Shown here: positions 45,574 to 55,630 of the stretch, one piece after another | How positions within the stretch are numbered: the first letter of the stretch is position 1 | Layout of the letters: each line of letters begins with the position of its first letter | Assembly (NCBI GenBank): GCA_015499995.1 | Contig: JADNRV010000031.1 | Location: 1-64,000, forward strand | Direction of reading: 5' to 3' | From: Flammula alnicola | Taxonomy: Eukaryota > Basidiomycota > Agaricomycetes > Agaricales > Strophariaceae | Length of the DNA stretch: 64,000 nucleotides | The notes under the pieces: model-generated | Seen by the model: the letters and a program-made list of their open reading frames with translations, nothing else | What the model was told of the DNA's origin: nothing | The model's database searches: none | Made by a program: the position numbers and the translations under genes

Positions 45574-45940
45574 TCATCTCGTCCATAAGGATGGTGTAGC
45601 CAGGCTTTCTTTAGGATCGGTTGAGTTGTATAGAACAAAAGCTCGCCGTATGTCCAGCTCGTTTTGCAAAAAGGCAAAGAAAAGATCGAGTTCCTCCCTG
45701 TTGCTGCATTTGGAAGGGTGTTTCTTGCTTTTCTTGCGCGAAGATCCCTCAACGACATCTCCATTTTCATCTAATTTGCGCTTGGAGCGTGACGGTCGCT
45801 GATAAGGTGTTTGAGCCGGAGTAGAGTGATTTGCAGGGGTACATGACAGTGAGGCTGGGTATGAAGGAATGTTCGCTGTCGGAGTTTCCCAGCTCGTAAA
45901 AGAGTGTCGCAGAGGTAGCGTTCCGGCGCGTACTGGTGTT
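45574..45940 (-). pseudogene. Gene fragment cut by the edge of duplication unit 2
   Basis: The frame encodes PYQRPSRSKRKLDENGDVVE, SSRKKSKKHPSKCS (nuclear-localisation-like) and REELDLFFAFLQNELDIRRA before a stop at 45574. Upstream it runs straight into unit 2 sequence at 45940, so its 5' part is missing. No family recognised. Confidence 0.35.
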
Positions 45941-45949
45941 CTATTAATA

Positions 45950-46235
45950 ATAAATCTGTCCCCAGAACCATGTATTAGGCAAGTAGTGCAGGACACTCTT
46001 GAAAACTCTGCGCTCGGGCCAGAGCGTTCATCGTGAAGCTTGAAGATTCACTGCACCAGTGTCACGCGGTCCTCGTGAGCTGGGCACACAGGGGCTGCAA
46101 ATTTGTTGAATCCAAGAAGCTTGTGCACACAGGCATCACCCACTTGCATCATGAGTGGGAGGTGGAAGAGGAGGCGGACAAGGAGAAGCTTAAGGAGGGA
46201 GGAGGAGGGACAACTTGCGCATGTTGTTGATCGTG
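45950..46235 (+). pseudogene. 5' fragment of the flavin-reductase-like gene (unit 2)
   Basis: SLHQCHAVLVSWAHRGCK, then FVESKKLVHTG and WEVEEEADKEKLKE match the intact gene at 50198. Internal deletions relative to unit 1 follow GACAACTTGCGC. Not translatable into the domain. Confidence 0.7.
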
Positions 46236-46466
46236 AGTTGAATAGCTGAGAATGAATGGTGCTCAGACGATGGTGCCGTGGACAGGGAATCACTGAGGAG
46301 GAAAGCAGAGAAAAATTATATTTGTTCAAAACAAAAAGTATATGTCAAGGAAGTACCTTCAAAACTTAACTTCGAGGCTCTCTGAATCCTGCACGAATGC
46401 CAATTGGTCAAGCGCAAGGCCTCTCTCTCGAAACCTTCGCAGTACTTGGCACCCTGAGTACTCCCA

Positions 46467-49088
46467 CTACGCCACACGCTCCACGAGAAGGGGGAGTTGA
46501 GGAACTTCGGGTTTGCTGCCTACTACGATCGGCGTTGTAATTCCGGTCATTTGCCAAGCTATCTCCTTCTTGGTGGGAGAGAATCGGAACGATTCAATCA
46601 AGAGCAAGAGTACAACTTCTGAAGATTCATTGGAAAAAATGTATGAGACCCGGTATGTTTTTCAGAGGGCTTGTGAGGTGAACGTACTCATTTCTAACTG
46701 TGAGAACTTGAATCCTCTGGAAAGTAGTTAGAGTCACAATCTGCAAGACAATGAATATCTTGCTCATAAAGGGACTTACATGCAGGCCCTGCTTCCGCCA
46801 AGAAAAGTCATACTACATCATATTACCATATCATTACGAACAATTCAGAAATTCATGACGTGATGTCTTTGAAGAAGCAACTTACAGATGAGAATAGATG
46901 CCTGGAAGGTGCGCGTGAATCAGTGTCTCCGGCAAAGGCTCAAGCCACCTTTGAGGTTTCCACTCGAGAGCGTCCGGTCCCCATAATTCAGGATTGCGAT
47001 TTGAAGCCATAATTGAGATTAAGATATTTGTGTTATTGGGAATGAAAATTTCTTGAATTTCTTGACCATCGACTCCTTTGATGGGGTTGGAGAGAGGAAG
47101 GACGATATCCTGTCGAGCCCTATTTACATAAATGAAACAATGGCATCAACGCTAGGCGGAGGATATCAGATTTAATGACATACTTTCTCCTTACCATAGT
47201 AACTGGCGCATGCCTGGCAGTAAGGTCATTTAAGTGATCGATGGAGTCCGGAAACGGAAATGACAAGACGTACAATCGAAGAGTTTCTCGACAGATCGCA
47301 TCGAGATATGGCAAAGAAACCAGTTTGTCGTACGGTAAATCTCCCCCCTCTGCTTCCTTGGCTTCTTTGATTTCTTTGCGCAACTTGTCCTGCACATCTT
47401 GATGCGTGGCGAGGAGGTACAGTAGCCGTGTCAAGGCACTGGAAGTCGTGTCCATAGCGGCAAACATTAATGTTCTTCAGACTGGTGATTAGTATTTAAT
47501 GAGTATGAAGACAGACACTAGTTCTTACGACATTTGAGCTAATAACTCGTCTCTGGTCAAGCTTTCTTCTTTTGAGGCGGTCATGTTTGCTCTCACTGAG
47601 TATATGCGTCAGTGTCTGAATAAATTGTGGGAAATACAAGCAGTGAATGCGTACTGAGAATGCTCATGATATCCTTCCCCTGTCCAATTTGATTGGCCAA
47701 AGCCTCGTCGCCTTCAGCCAATGCCTTCTTCTTTGACTCGAAAATTTCGACTGAAGTGTTATAGAGTACGTCCGAAATGTCCCTGATTTCATGGAGGTTC
47801 TTCCACGGAAGAATATCTACGACAAAACGCTGGAACTTGGGAGGGCCGATCCTCGAGAGTGGAACCAGCAAAAGAGCCAATGCCATTCTCATTTTGGACA
47901 AAGTGGGTCTGTGAAGGAGTTATTTCAGTGAGCAACTTTCAAGCATACATAAGGACACATACACAAGGTTCTTTACGGCCTCACTGAATGGGTGAGGGGC
48001 AGCATCTTCCGTCAATGGGTCGAAAGAGTACCCAAGTCCGCTCTGACCTATCAACTCGAGGGCGGTTCGCGCCATCCAGGACATAACTTCGATCTGCGAT
48101 AGAATGAGGTTAGCGTTCTGACCCAAATATTAAAATATGCGGACCTCTTGAGGTCCATCCTTGACCTTGCTGGAAAATGCATCCCGAAGCTAACATTTAA
48201 ATGAGAAAATTACCACAAAAGAATTATCTGAGGGCAAACCTTATAGGTTATGTTGTAGAACATGGGAACTAAAAGACGTGCTGATCAGTAATGGTTCAAT
48301 GAGATCCAAGATGGACTGAACGTGCCCAAGTTTCGCATATGCGCGATCGAGAAAACGGGAGTGAGCATCTTTCTTTGCTTGCGATGCTGCTCTCCTGGAG
48401 GTGGGTCGGATCTGTTGAGAATATTGACTGTAGCGACATGGTTAAGCTCACCGAGAGTTCCTAATAACCCTTCACCGAGCACTGCTCCATTGATTCTGAG
48501 ACATACTTTGATAGGCCGCATTATCCTACAAAATGACAACGTACTTTATAGATTGTGGGGTTCGTTCGAATATATATAGATCCTGGAACGAGATACATTG
48601 AGACAATTAAATTTCAGTAAGACTTCAAGCTATATCCTGACCTTGACCAATATATGGTGTAATATCTTAGGGTCAAAGACATAGAGGTCGGTTTTCTAAA
48701 TGACAAGGTCAGAAACTCTAAATGCTACTCAGAACGGTATGATGAACGTACGCCAAAAAGCCCTTTAATCTTGATAATGCTACCATCTATTCGCAGAATT
48801 CACAATAAATTTTAAGCGATATAGCGACTCTTACACTTCTCAGCCATTTCCCGGTGAAATTCCCATGCATTATTATTGAAAACCTCGGGGAAAACACCTA
48901 TGAAAACCCTTGGTAAATGTTTAGAAACGTAAGATCTGTCTGTTACTAGTACCTTTCCAGAAGGATTTCGCAGGAGGACCCGCTATGTTATCGAGAGCCG
49001 ACTTGAATAAACGCCCCCGAAATGTTCTCCATAGACCCCATGTTATTACATATAGAGCGAGCGCTTCGACGAAAAAGATAAGCATCAT
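46467..49088 (-). CDS. Cytochrome P450 monooxygenase, copy 2
   Basis: Paralogue of copy 1 by segmental duplication, with the same exon order: anchor MMLIFFVEALALYVITWGLW, EQHRKQRKMLTPVFSIAHMR, ALELIGQSGLGYSFDPLTED, I-helix FAAMDTTSSAL, CRETLRL, and the heme loop with GGSRACI. Differences from copy 1 include FRGRLFKS for FHQRFFKS after the anchor, and NLG instead of NMG next to an intron whose apparent donor is GCACGT, a weaker GC site. That donor could impair splicing. No outright frameshift was found. The promoter region (49089-49500) retains about the same sequence as unit 1, with small deletions. Confidence 0.75.
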
Positions 49089-49506
49089 GGGCCAGACGAA
49101 ATCCTGGGTAGTGGGGTTACTCGATGGAAGGCAAGCTCTATATATGATCCAAGAGCCGTATCTTCTAAAATAAGTGGTCGTTATGGCCGTGTGTATATGT
49201 CGCCTTCGCCTCTTGGGTGGAAGCAGGCCCAGGAATAGGGCATGGAGACATGTTTGCGATGGACATTCCCCGGATAGAGATCCGTCTGACGTGGGATGAT
49301 GACTGAGGGTTGATGATGAAATTCGGGTTATTTGCCGAGCAGTAGAACAGTTTAGAAGTTCGTATGCAATACGGCGAGAGGCACTTGAAGGGTGATTGCA
49401 GTTGTAAGCCTACACGCCGACGGAAAACGTCAGTGTTGTGAGGACACTACGGCTGCACGGCATGCTCACAGTTCTCACATCTCGCTCAAATTGTTGACGG
49501 TCATTG

Positions 49507-49523
49507 CCCGTGCGAAGCACGGG
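49507..49523. repeat. Perfect hairpin, loop GAA
   Basis: CCCGTGC-GAA-GCACGGG. Same stem as 43245-43261, but the loop is reverse-complemented. Confidence 0.85.
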
Positions 49524-49615
49524 TCACAGGCTCGTTTCTTGTAATTCTTGATTGTTTGATCGACTAAAAGAGGATTCAGAAGAACCTGCCGAGCGCTGTT
49601 ATGACGAAGTTTTGT

Positions 49616-50197
49616 ATTGTTATGAGCCTTGCATAGAGCGAGTAAAGCGAGATTACACTATGGGGTACGTTTTCCTTTCACAGCTAACTGGCAGATAACT
49701 GGAAGTGTTCGATCGTGTTCCAGGTGCTCAGTATTCGGTAGTCTCGCACTCACTGAACAAATTGGTCAATCTCTAGATGTAGCGTTCCAAAAAAAGACAC
49801 GTACCTAAAGTTAAAATGCTCGCAGCACTCTCCCCTTTGGCGATTCGGCCCATTAAAGCGTCGTCATCTGTCGTCAATGCATTCTTTGAGTCAATACCGA
49901 CGGAGGTGCTGGCCGTGGAGCATACCCACAATATCGCCAACGTCACGAAGGTTTTTCCCCTGAAAAATCATTCACAACTGCGCCGTTCGTCGATGTGTCA
50001 AGAGGGATTTTGGCCCCCGACGAAAAGCAGACAAGAAAACGAGTGGGGGCTGGACATGGTGGTGGTCAAGTCGTGGTCAAGTTATTCGTTGAATGCCGCC
50101 CGGCCGTAACGGTCTCGCGAAGGCCACAGAAATTTACAAGCACAAACACTAGGCCGAATCCGTCCCCCGCACTCTGTCCGAGTCTGCGCGCCATTCT
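49616..50197. other. Intergenic DNA between unit 2 and the flavin-reductase-like gene
   Basis: A frame at 49816-50109 lacks coding character. No gene supported; this should contain the promoter of the downstream gene. Confidence 0.4.
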
Positions 50198-51250
50198 ATG
50201 TCCCGTACAACCATAAGCAAGCAGTGCAGGTCGCTCTTGAAAACTCTGTGCCCGGGCCCGAGCCTTTACGGTGAAGATTCACTACGGCAGTGTCGCGCGG
50301 TCGTCTTGAGCCGGGCACACAGGAGCTGCAAATTTGTCGAATCCAAGAGGCTTGTGCACACGGGCAGTCATGGGCATAGAACCGAGTGGGAGATGGAAGA
50401 GGAGGCGGAGAAGGTGGTTAAGGCGCAGAGGAGGATGAAGGATAACTTGCGCGTGCTGTTGAGGGATATTGCGCAGCCTGTGGCGGTTGTCACGTCGTTT
50501 ATGCCGACGAGCGAGTCTGCGGGTGTGGGTGTGGGTTTGAGTACAGGTGGGACGACGACAGTTCAAACTCGACATCCAGAAGATGCTACGGGCAATGGCC
50601 AACATCAAAATGGGAGCAAATACCATGGTGCAACACTTTCGTCGTTCACGTCAATTGCGATGGACCCATACCCTCTCGTTGCATTCGCGCTACGCATACC
50701 CTCACGCATGGCCACTACCTTGTCGTCACTATCTTCCTCTGCATCTCCCTCTTCCTCCTCGACATCTAATGACATAATCTCGTTTTCGACTCTCCCTGCC
50801 CATATGGTGATAAACCTCCTTTCTGCACCCCAAGCCTCGACAGCAATTAAGTTCTCTCGACCCGACCTCTATCCAGCGCCGTTCACATCTACATCCGGTT
50901 CGGAAGGGGTGAAATATACGTTGAGCGAAGATGGGTTACCTGTTCTGCACGGTGTCGTCGGCGCTCTCTCGTGTCGACTGGTTGGCGGACCGATACCGCT
51001 GTATGATTTGGACTACTTCGGGGCAGGTGCAGGAGCCAAGGCTAGGGAACCCTTCCTAGGCAGAGGAGAGGTCGCTTCGGAACTATTTATTGCGCGTGTT
51101 GTGCGGGTGGAGAGGGTATTGGCTTTGGAAGCTGAGTCCGAGCATGAGGATGGAGAGGAATGGGAACGGACTTTACCTTTAGTTTACCACCGCCGTAGTT
51201 ATACCAGCTGTCATCCACGACCTGCAGGGAAAAAAGATAAAAAGGCCTGA
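50198..51250 (+). CDS. Flavin reductase-like (FMN-binding split barrel) protein
   Basis: A single exon of 350 codons from the ATG at 50198. The N-terminus (MSRTTISKQCRSLLKTLCPG and on, rich in Arg/Ser/Cys) suits a mitochondrial presequence. The domain starts NLRVLLRDIAQPVAVVTSF and continues GATLSSFTSIAMDPYPLVAF, ALRIPSRMATTL, HMVINLLSAPQ, FSRPDLYPAPF, GLPVLHGVVGALSCRLVGG, ELFIARVVRVE and PLVYHRRSY. This is the order of strands and motifs seen in flavin reductase-like proteins, which bind FMN and reduce flavin with NAD(P)H. A low-complexity Gly/Thr/His insert (about residues 110-145) and a Ser run interrupt the core. Its 5' end exists as two scraps inside the P450 duplication units. Confidence 0.82.
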   Translation: MSRTTISKQCRSLLKTLCPGPSLYGEDSLRQCRAVVLSRAHRSCKFVESKRLVHTGSHGHRTEWEMEEEAEKVVKAQRRMKDNLRVLLRDIAQPVAVVTSFMPTSESAGVGVGLSTGGTTTVQTRHPEDATGNGQHQNGSKYHGATLSSFTSIAMDPYPLVAFALRIPSRMATTLSSLSSSASPSSSSTSNDIISFSTLPAHMVINLLSAPQASTAIKFSRPDLYPAPFTSTSGSEGVKYTLSEDGLPVLHGVVGALSCRLVGGPIPLYDLDYFGAGAGAKAREPFLGRGEVASELFIARVVRVERVLALEAESEHEDGEEWERTLPLVYHRRSYTSCHPRPAGKKDKKA

Positions 51251-51513
51251 TTGTTTTCTTCTTGTCGCGAAATGCTAGATATATATTTTCTACGTAGAGT
51301 ATAGTATCTTGATGCTCAGGCGTTCAGCGAACATTTCTTCTCGAAAGTATTTTTGGCGGTGGGGGAAAGCGGGCCGGCCAAGAATCTGTTAAGTCACATC
51401 ACGTGCGTGTTTGGTTCCACCTGACCGTGACGTGAAATAGGGAACAGTGTTCGGTTTTTGGCTCTTGTCTTCTCCTCATTATACCTAACCTTACCCCGAA
51501 ACCGATACCATCC
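51251..51513. promoter_or_regulatory. Intergenic promoter region
   Basis: It contains CACGTG (51399-51404) and GTGACGTGA (51427-51435, CRE-like) upstream of the next gene. Binding factors are unknown. Confidence 0.35.
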
Positions 51514-52284
51514 ATGGTCTTTCCATTTACATTTAACTTCAGCGTCCCTGGGAGTATAAACCCTTTCGCTGCACCTCCACCAATCTCGAAGCCCGAACAA
51601 GAGCGTCGGACCTATCAAACTCCGGCAGACAGACAGCATCGTTCCCAGGCGCTTCCTAGGCATATGCCACCTCAAGAACCTGCCCCAGCCTACCCAACAG
51701 CCTACCCAACTTTACATCCAATCCCAATCCCATCTTCTGGCGGAGGTCTAAGAAGAATATCAAGAGCCGACTTGCCCAAGATCAACCGTCCACGACCGTC
51801 ACCATCTCCATCGCCTGCACCTATATCAAGAAAGCGCGGCTGGGAGCCAGATCCGAGTCCGAATTGGTCCACCACGAGCCTTACACTTGCGTCGACGAGT
51901 GGGTATCTCGACACACCTGCCAAGTATCGGGAGATGGCTGCTGCCAATGCCAATTCTCAAGCTTATGGTGTTGGAGGAAACGAGGATATCACGATGAGCG
52001 ATGAACATCAGCTCCGGTATAACGATAATCGGCACGCCGAGGAAGGTGAGTTGTGTTCATTGTGTTTTTCTGTTCGGCCTGGGCATTCGATCTCGGTGCT
52101 CTATCCTTTCTCTACCTTCATACCTTCATTTCGGAGTGTTTGATATGGATTTGGTGTTTCGATTACATCGAGATATGATAGGGTTGTGGGCATCTGGAAT
52201 ATCTTGCCGGGCTGCTGCTGTGCGTGCCACTCCCCCCCTCAGGCTCGATATCTTGCCTCTACAGGAGCGGTGAAACTTGATTGA
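51514..52284 (+). CDS. Proline-rich hypothetical protein (183 aa, two exons)
   Basis: Exons 51514-52045 and 52265-52284 join in phase. The product starts MVFPFTFNFSVPGSINPFAA, then Pro/Ser/Arg-rich low complexity (PSPSPSPAPISRKRGWEPDP), SGYLDTPAKYREMAAANANS and an acidic end DITMSDEHQLRYND. The second exon encodes only six residues. No domain is recognised and the chain is probably largely disordered. The N-terminal FPFTFNFSVPG may be a conserved peptide motif, but I cannot name it. Confidence 0.6.
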
Positions 52285-52723
52285 CCTGGAGCCTCGCGGC
52301 CCATGTGAGGCTTCCAGCGATATTAATAATTGATGCACCGTCAAGCGCTGCCTCGGTGCTTCATCGTGCCATGCACGTGTTTAATGGGTGTGCTACACGC
52401 GTAGCTGGGGATTTATAGCTGCGCCCCCCCTCGAGTTCCATTCCATCTATCCATCTGTCTCTCAATCGATTTCCCATCCTATCGCGTACACTCTCGTTCT
52501 TCCACCGCGCCGTGCTCGGTGTTTCGTTTTTTACCTTCTTCCGCCTTCCCTTCCTTCCTACCTCCCGTTTATCTTTCGCCTTCGACTACACCTTTTGTTT
52601 ACCGTTTTATTTCCTTGAGCTCCAGGATTTTTGCATTTCTTACCTCGAGCTCGTTTACTTTGATATTCCTACCACCGATTTCTTATCTGCATCTTTCGTT
52701 CACGAACACATTCACTAACCATC
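52285..52723 (+). promoter_or_regulatory. Pyrimidine-rich 5' region
   Basis: A long CT-rich tract (about 52430-52700) leads up to the ATG at 52724, as in many highly transcribed fungal genes. A CACGTG core lies near 52374. Confidence 0.45.
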
Positions 52724-53947
52724 ATGTCTCGCCTCGTTCTCCTCCTCCATGTAGACATGCCCCCTCTCAAGAAGCGCCGTGGCCTTGTCGGCTCTATCAT
52801 TTCTACTGCTGTCAGTGCCGCTCTCATTGGCACTGCCGTAGGGCTCACTGTTTATCGTCTGTGAGTGCAATCATAATTAAATCCGCATTTTGAGCTACTA
52901 TCAACAACAAACTGATAGATGGAGAGACCGTGGCAAAGATGCACAAATCCAAGCTCCACTCGCCCAACACAACGAGCTGCCCGACCCCGCATCCCAACCC
53001 CCACCCCCACCGTACCAGGAGAACGAATGGCGTCCGCTTGAACAACCTGCCGCCATACGCGTTGCGCCGCCCACCCCCAGGAGTGCAGCGAAGAAGAGGC
53101 GCCCCGCCACGACTGCCCCAAAGAGGCCAGTGGTTTACCACGCGACGCGCCGGTCGCGTCCCATACCCGTGGCATCCGCACCCCCTGTGCAGCCTGAGTT
53201 TGATTTTGGAAGAGAAGAGGAGGAGAGAGTCCAGAGTGTCGTGGAAGATAAGGTCAGCTTTCTTGTTTCTCTCTTGTGTCTTCGTTATTGACCCGTTTAA
53301 TTTTATTGTAGATGGACTGGATAGGTGACAAGTTGTCCATGCTTATCGAGCAAGGCAAGCGTGCCTTGAATACGGAGGTTGTGGTGATGAGCGATGCGAA
53401 GGAAGACGAGGTCGACGATGGGACCGGTTCTTGGGAGGAGGATGACGACAACGACGACGAGTTTGCAAGTCGTCGACACCAAGGCCGGTCCAGGGCCCGC
53501 GAAGCACCAGGCTCCGGACCAGCCTCCCGCGCGGGCTCCGTTCATTCATCGAGCACGAAACGCGCGAAAAAGCCGCGGAACATCGTACCATCTCCTTCTG
53601 GAGTCGGGCTCGGCTTGTATGGCGTTAACGCCTCGAGCTCTGGTTCTCTGTCGGCTTCGCCCCGGCAAGCAGGGTTCTACAGACATGGCCCGTCGACCCC
53701 CTCGACATCGACGACATACGCGTCGGCGTCGGCGGGTTTTGCGCCGAGCTCGGCGCCTGCGCTGCTTTTCGGTGATGGCCCGCACAAGATACATGTGCGC
53801 GGGGTGTCGTATGAGAGCGCTCTGCCCTCGTCTTCGTCTGTGTTGGGAGGAGGAGAGGAGGACCCTGCGGGGTGGGAGAGCCCGGAGCTGAGAGAGAGTA
53901 TGGAGAGGGCTAGGGCGAGGCTGTTGGCCAGAAGGGCGGGCGTGTAG
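52724..53947 (+). CDS. Single-pass membrane protein with disordered tail (368 aa, three exons)
   Basis: Exons 52724-52860, 52919-53252 and 53312-53947 join in phase. After a basic KKRRGLVG there is one membrane helix (IISTAVSAALIGTAVGLTVY), then a Pro-rich segment with PPPPPYQENEW. A short ordered motif DWIGDKLSMLIEQGKRAL starts exon 3. Acidic and Ser-rich stretches follow, ending ESMERARARLLARRAGV. The predicted orientation is a short N-terminus and a long C-terminal tail. An in-frame ATG at codon 12 (MPPLKKRRG) could be the real start. The family is not recognised and the function is unknown. Confidence 0.7.
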
Positions 53948-55630
53948 GGCCTTTCCTTTGAGGAATGGAAGGAGGCTTGTTTTTTTGTGGATGCAAGCAA
54001 CACTATTCTGGGTCCAGATATGCGCCCAACCCCCATCACTCGCCATTTGGCCGCCGTCGCGATTGTATTATCCATTGTACATATTCGATCGACATACCTG
54101 CACACGACCAGCAATTCGGACCAACCACCGGACCGATGGCAGTACCGTCTTCCACATCTCCTCTCACTTCGTGGAACATACGTAGTCGTATCTGAGGATT
54201 TCGAGGAGAGAGGTTGGAACTTGGAAGGAAGAGAAGAAGCAAAGAAAGACAAGAAATCATCATGTACCCGAGTATTTTATGTAGTCTATTTCTGCATCAT
54301 TCGATCTGCATGTATCTATATTATTTAGGTAGAATATTGCAGGAATTGAATCGATATCGGGGTATTGAAACAACTTTTCGGAATCGACAATGGCAACACT
54401 GATCACGTGATGCCAGCCCTCTCAATTGAACCGCCATCTCAGTTCGCAACTTTCATCTCCCTCCTTTGTCTTTATTCGCGAACGAGTCGTCCTTTTTCTA
54501 TGCGCTCATTATCAGCCTTTTAAATGCCGGACTTTAGCCGCGATTTTGGTTTCTGAACTCCTTTTTAGCTTCTGAGTCTTGATGGTCAACGCCTGCAGTC
54601 ACCCGTCAGAGTTTAACGAAAACCAACATATGACGCCCTCTCGTTGCAAATTCTCGACCTCTTCTCTTTTTTCTCTCTGTTGGCACGGGGAATACGCCCT
54701 GTTGACGTGGCCCGTCACGACTCTTCATGACTAGGCTGTCAACTCTCTTGACATATACACGGTTGTAACCGAATTTATGGATACCTTGTCAGTGTTCTAA
54801 TTCTAGGCCTCCGAAAATTCTCTTTCGGCCCTAATTCTGGGCGGTTTACACTGTTGAGAGAATGACATTCATGAACGTCGTCGCTGGGGACGCGTTAGAC
54901 GGCAGAAATAAGGATTGTTGTTGAGCGTGATAGTGGCGACTCCTTGTTGAATCTGGTGATGGGCAGGATGGCGGTGTTTGTCGAAGGGATGGAAAGGTGT
55001 AACGAGTCGTAGGTTGCCGTGGAAGATGGACGAGGTAAAAAGACGCGGTTTGGGTCATGACGCTACAACATCTATTTGTATGATTTGTGAGTCTTTCCTC
55101 CCTTTTGAACACCCTGCCTGTTCAACGGAAATACTGTCACTGTTTAGGTATATTTCTACGTTTAACCAATCACATGGACAATGCAAGAACGATGAGGATG
55201 TTGTCTGGAAGACTCGAGAATGATAGGAATTCCTTTTATTTCCACTCAAAATACCTTTTCTTTCTCAAAATTTCGACCCCTGACAGACGTAGATTTGGAT
55301 GGCCGCAACTTAGCCGGACGGTGAGGCAGACGGTCATGCCTCCGGAAATGTTTGCCATTTCGCGCAGCCCTGGGTATTGCGGTCCAACATTTCACCGCTT
55401 GTCTAAGAGGATTTGGTAGCAGGACGACAGGCCCATCAGTCGGGTGCCTGGCTCAAAAACAAATTGTAACGTTCTATTCTTGTCAGACGAAAGGCTAATA
55501 TGCCTCTGCTACTCCTCATCATATGTAGATCACATACCGTCGCATGGGTGTCCCACGTCCGCACGTATATCAAACAAGGGCCTGGCTGGTTTGACCCCAA
55601 GACCTTTTCTTCCCAATCACCAAGACCAAT
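53948..55630. other. Intergenic DNA, 1.7 kb, no supported gene
   Basis: Short frames occur on both strands without consistent splicing. CACGTG-like cores lie near 54404. The stretch 55440-55630 directly precedes the Hsp70-like gene and could hide a short 5' exon. Confidence 0.4.

Larger units (their letters stand above)
45940..49615. repeat. Segmental duplication, unit 2
   Basis: Direct copy of 39645-43370, with the same gene order and orientation. It starts ATTAATAATAAATCTGTCCC and ends at GAGCGCTGTTATGA. Confidence 0.85.

Noticed and set aside
53546..54252. Long minus-strand frames opposite the 52724-53947 gene
   Set aside because: GC-rich antisense readings with Arg/Ser-dominated composition. 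The plus-strand exons splice cleanly instead.
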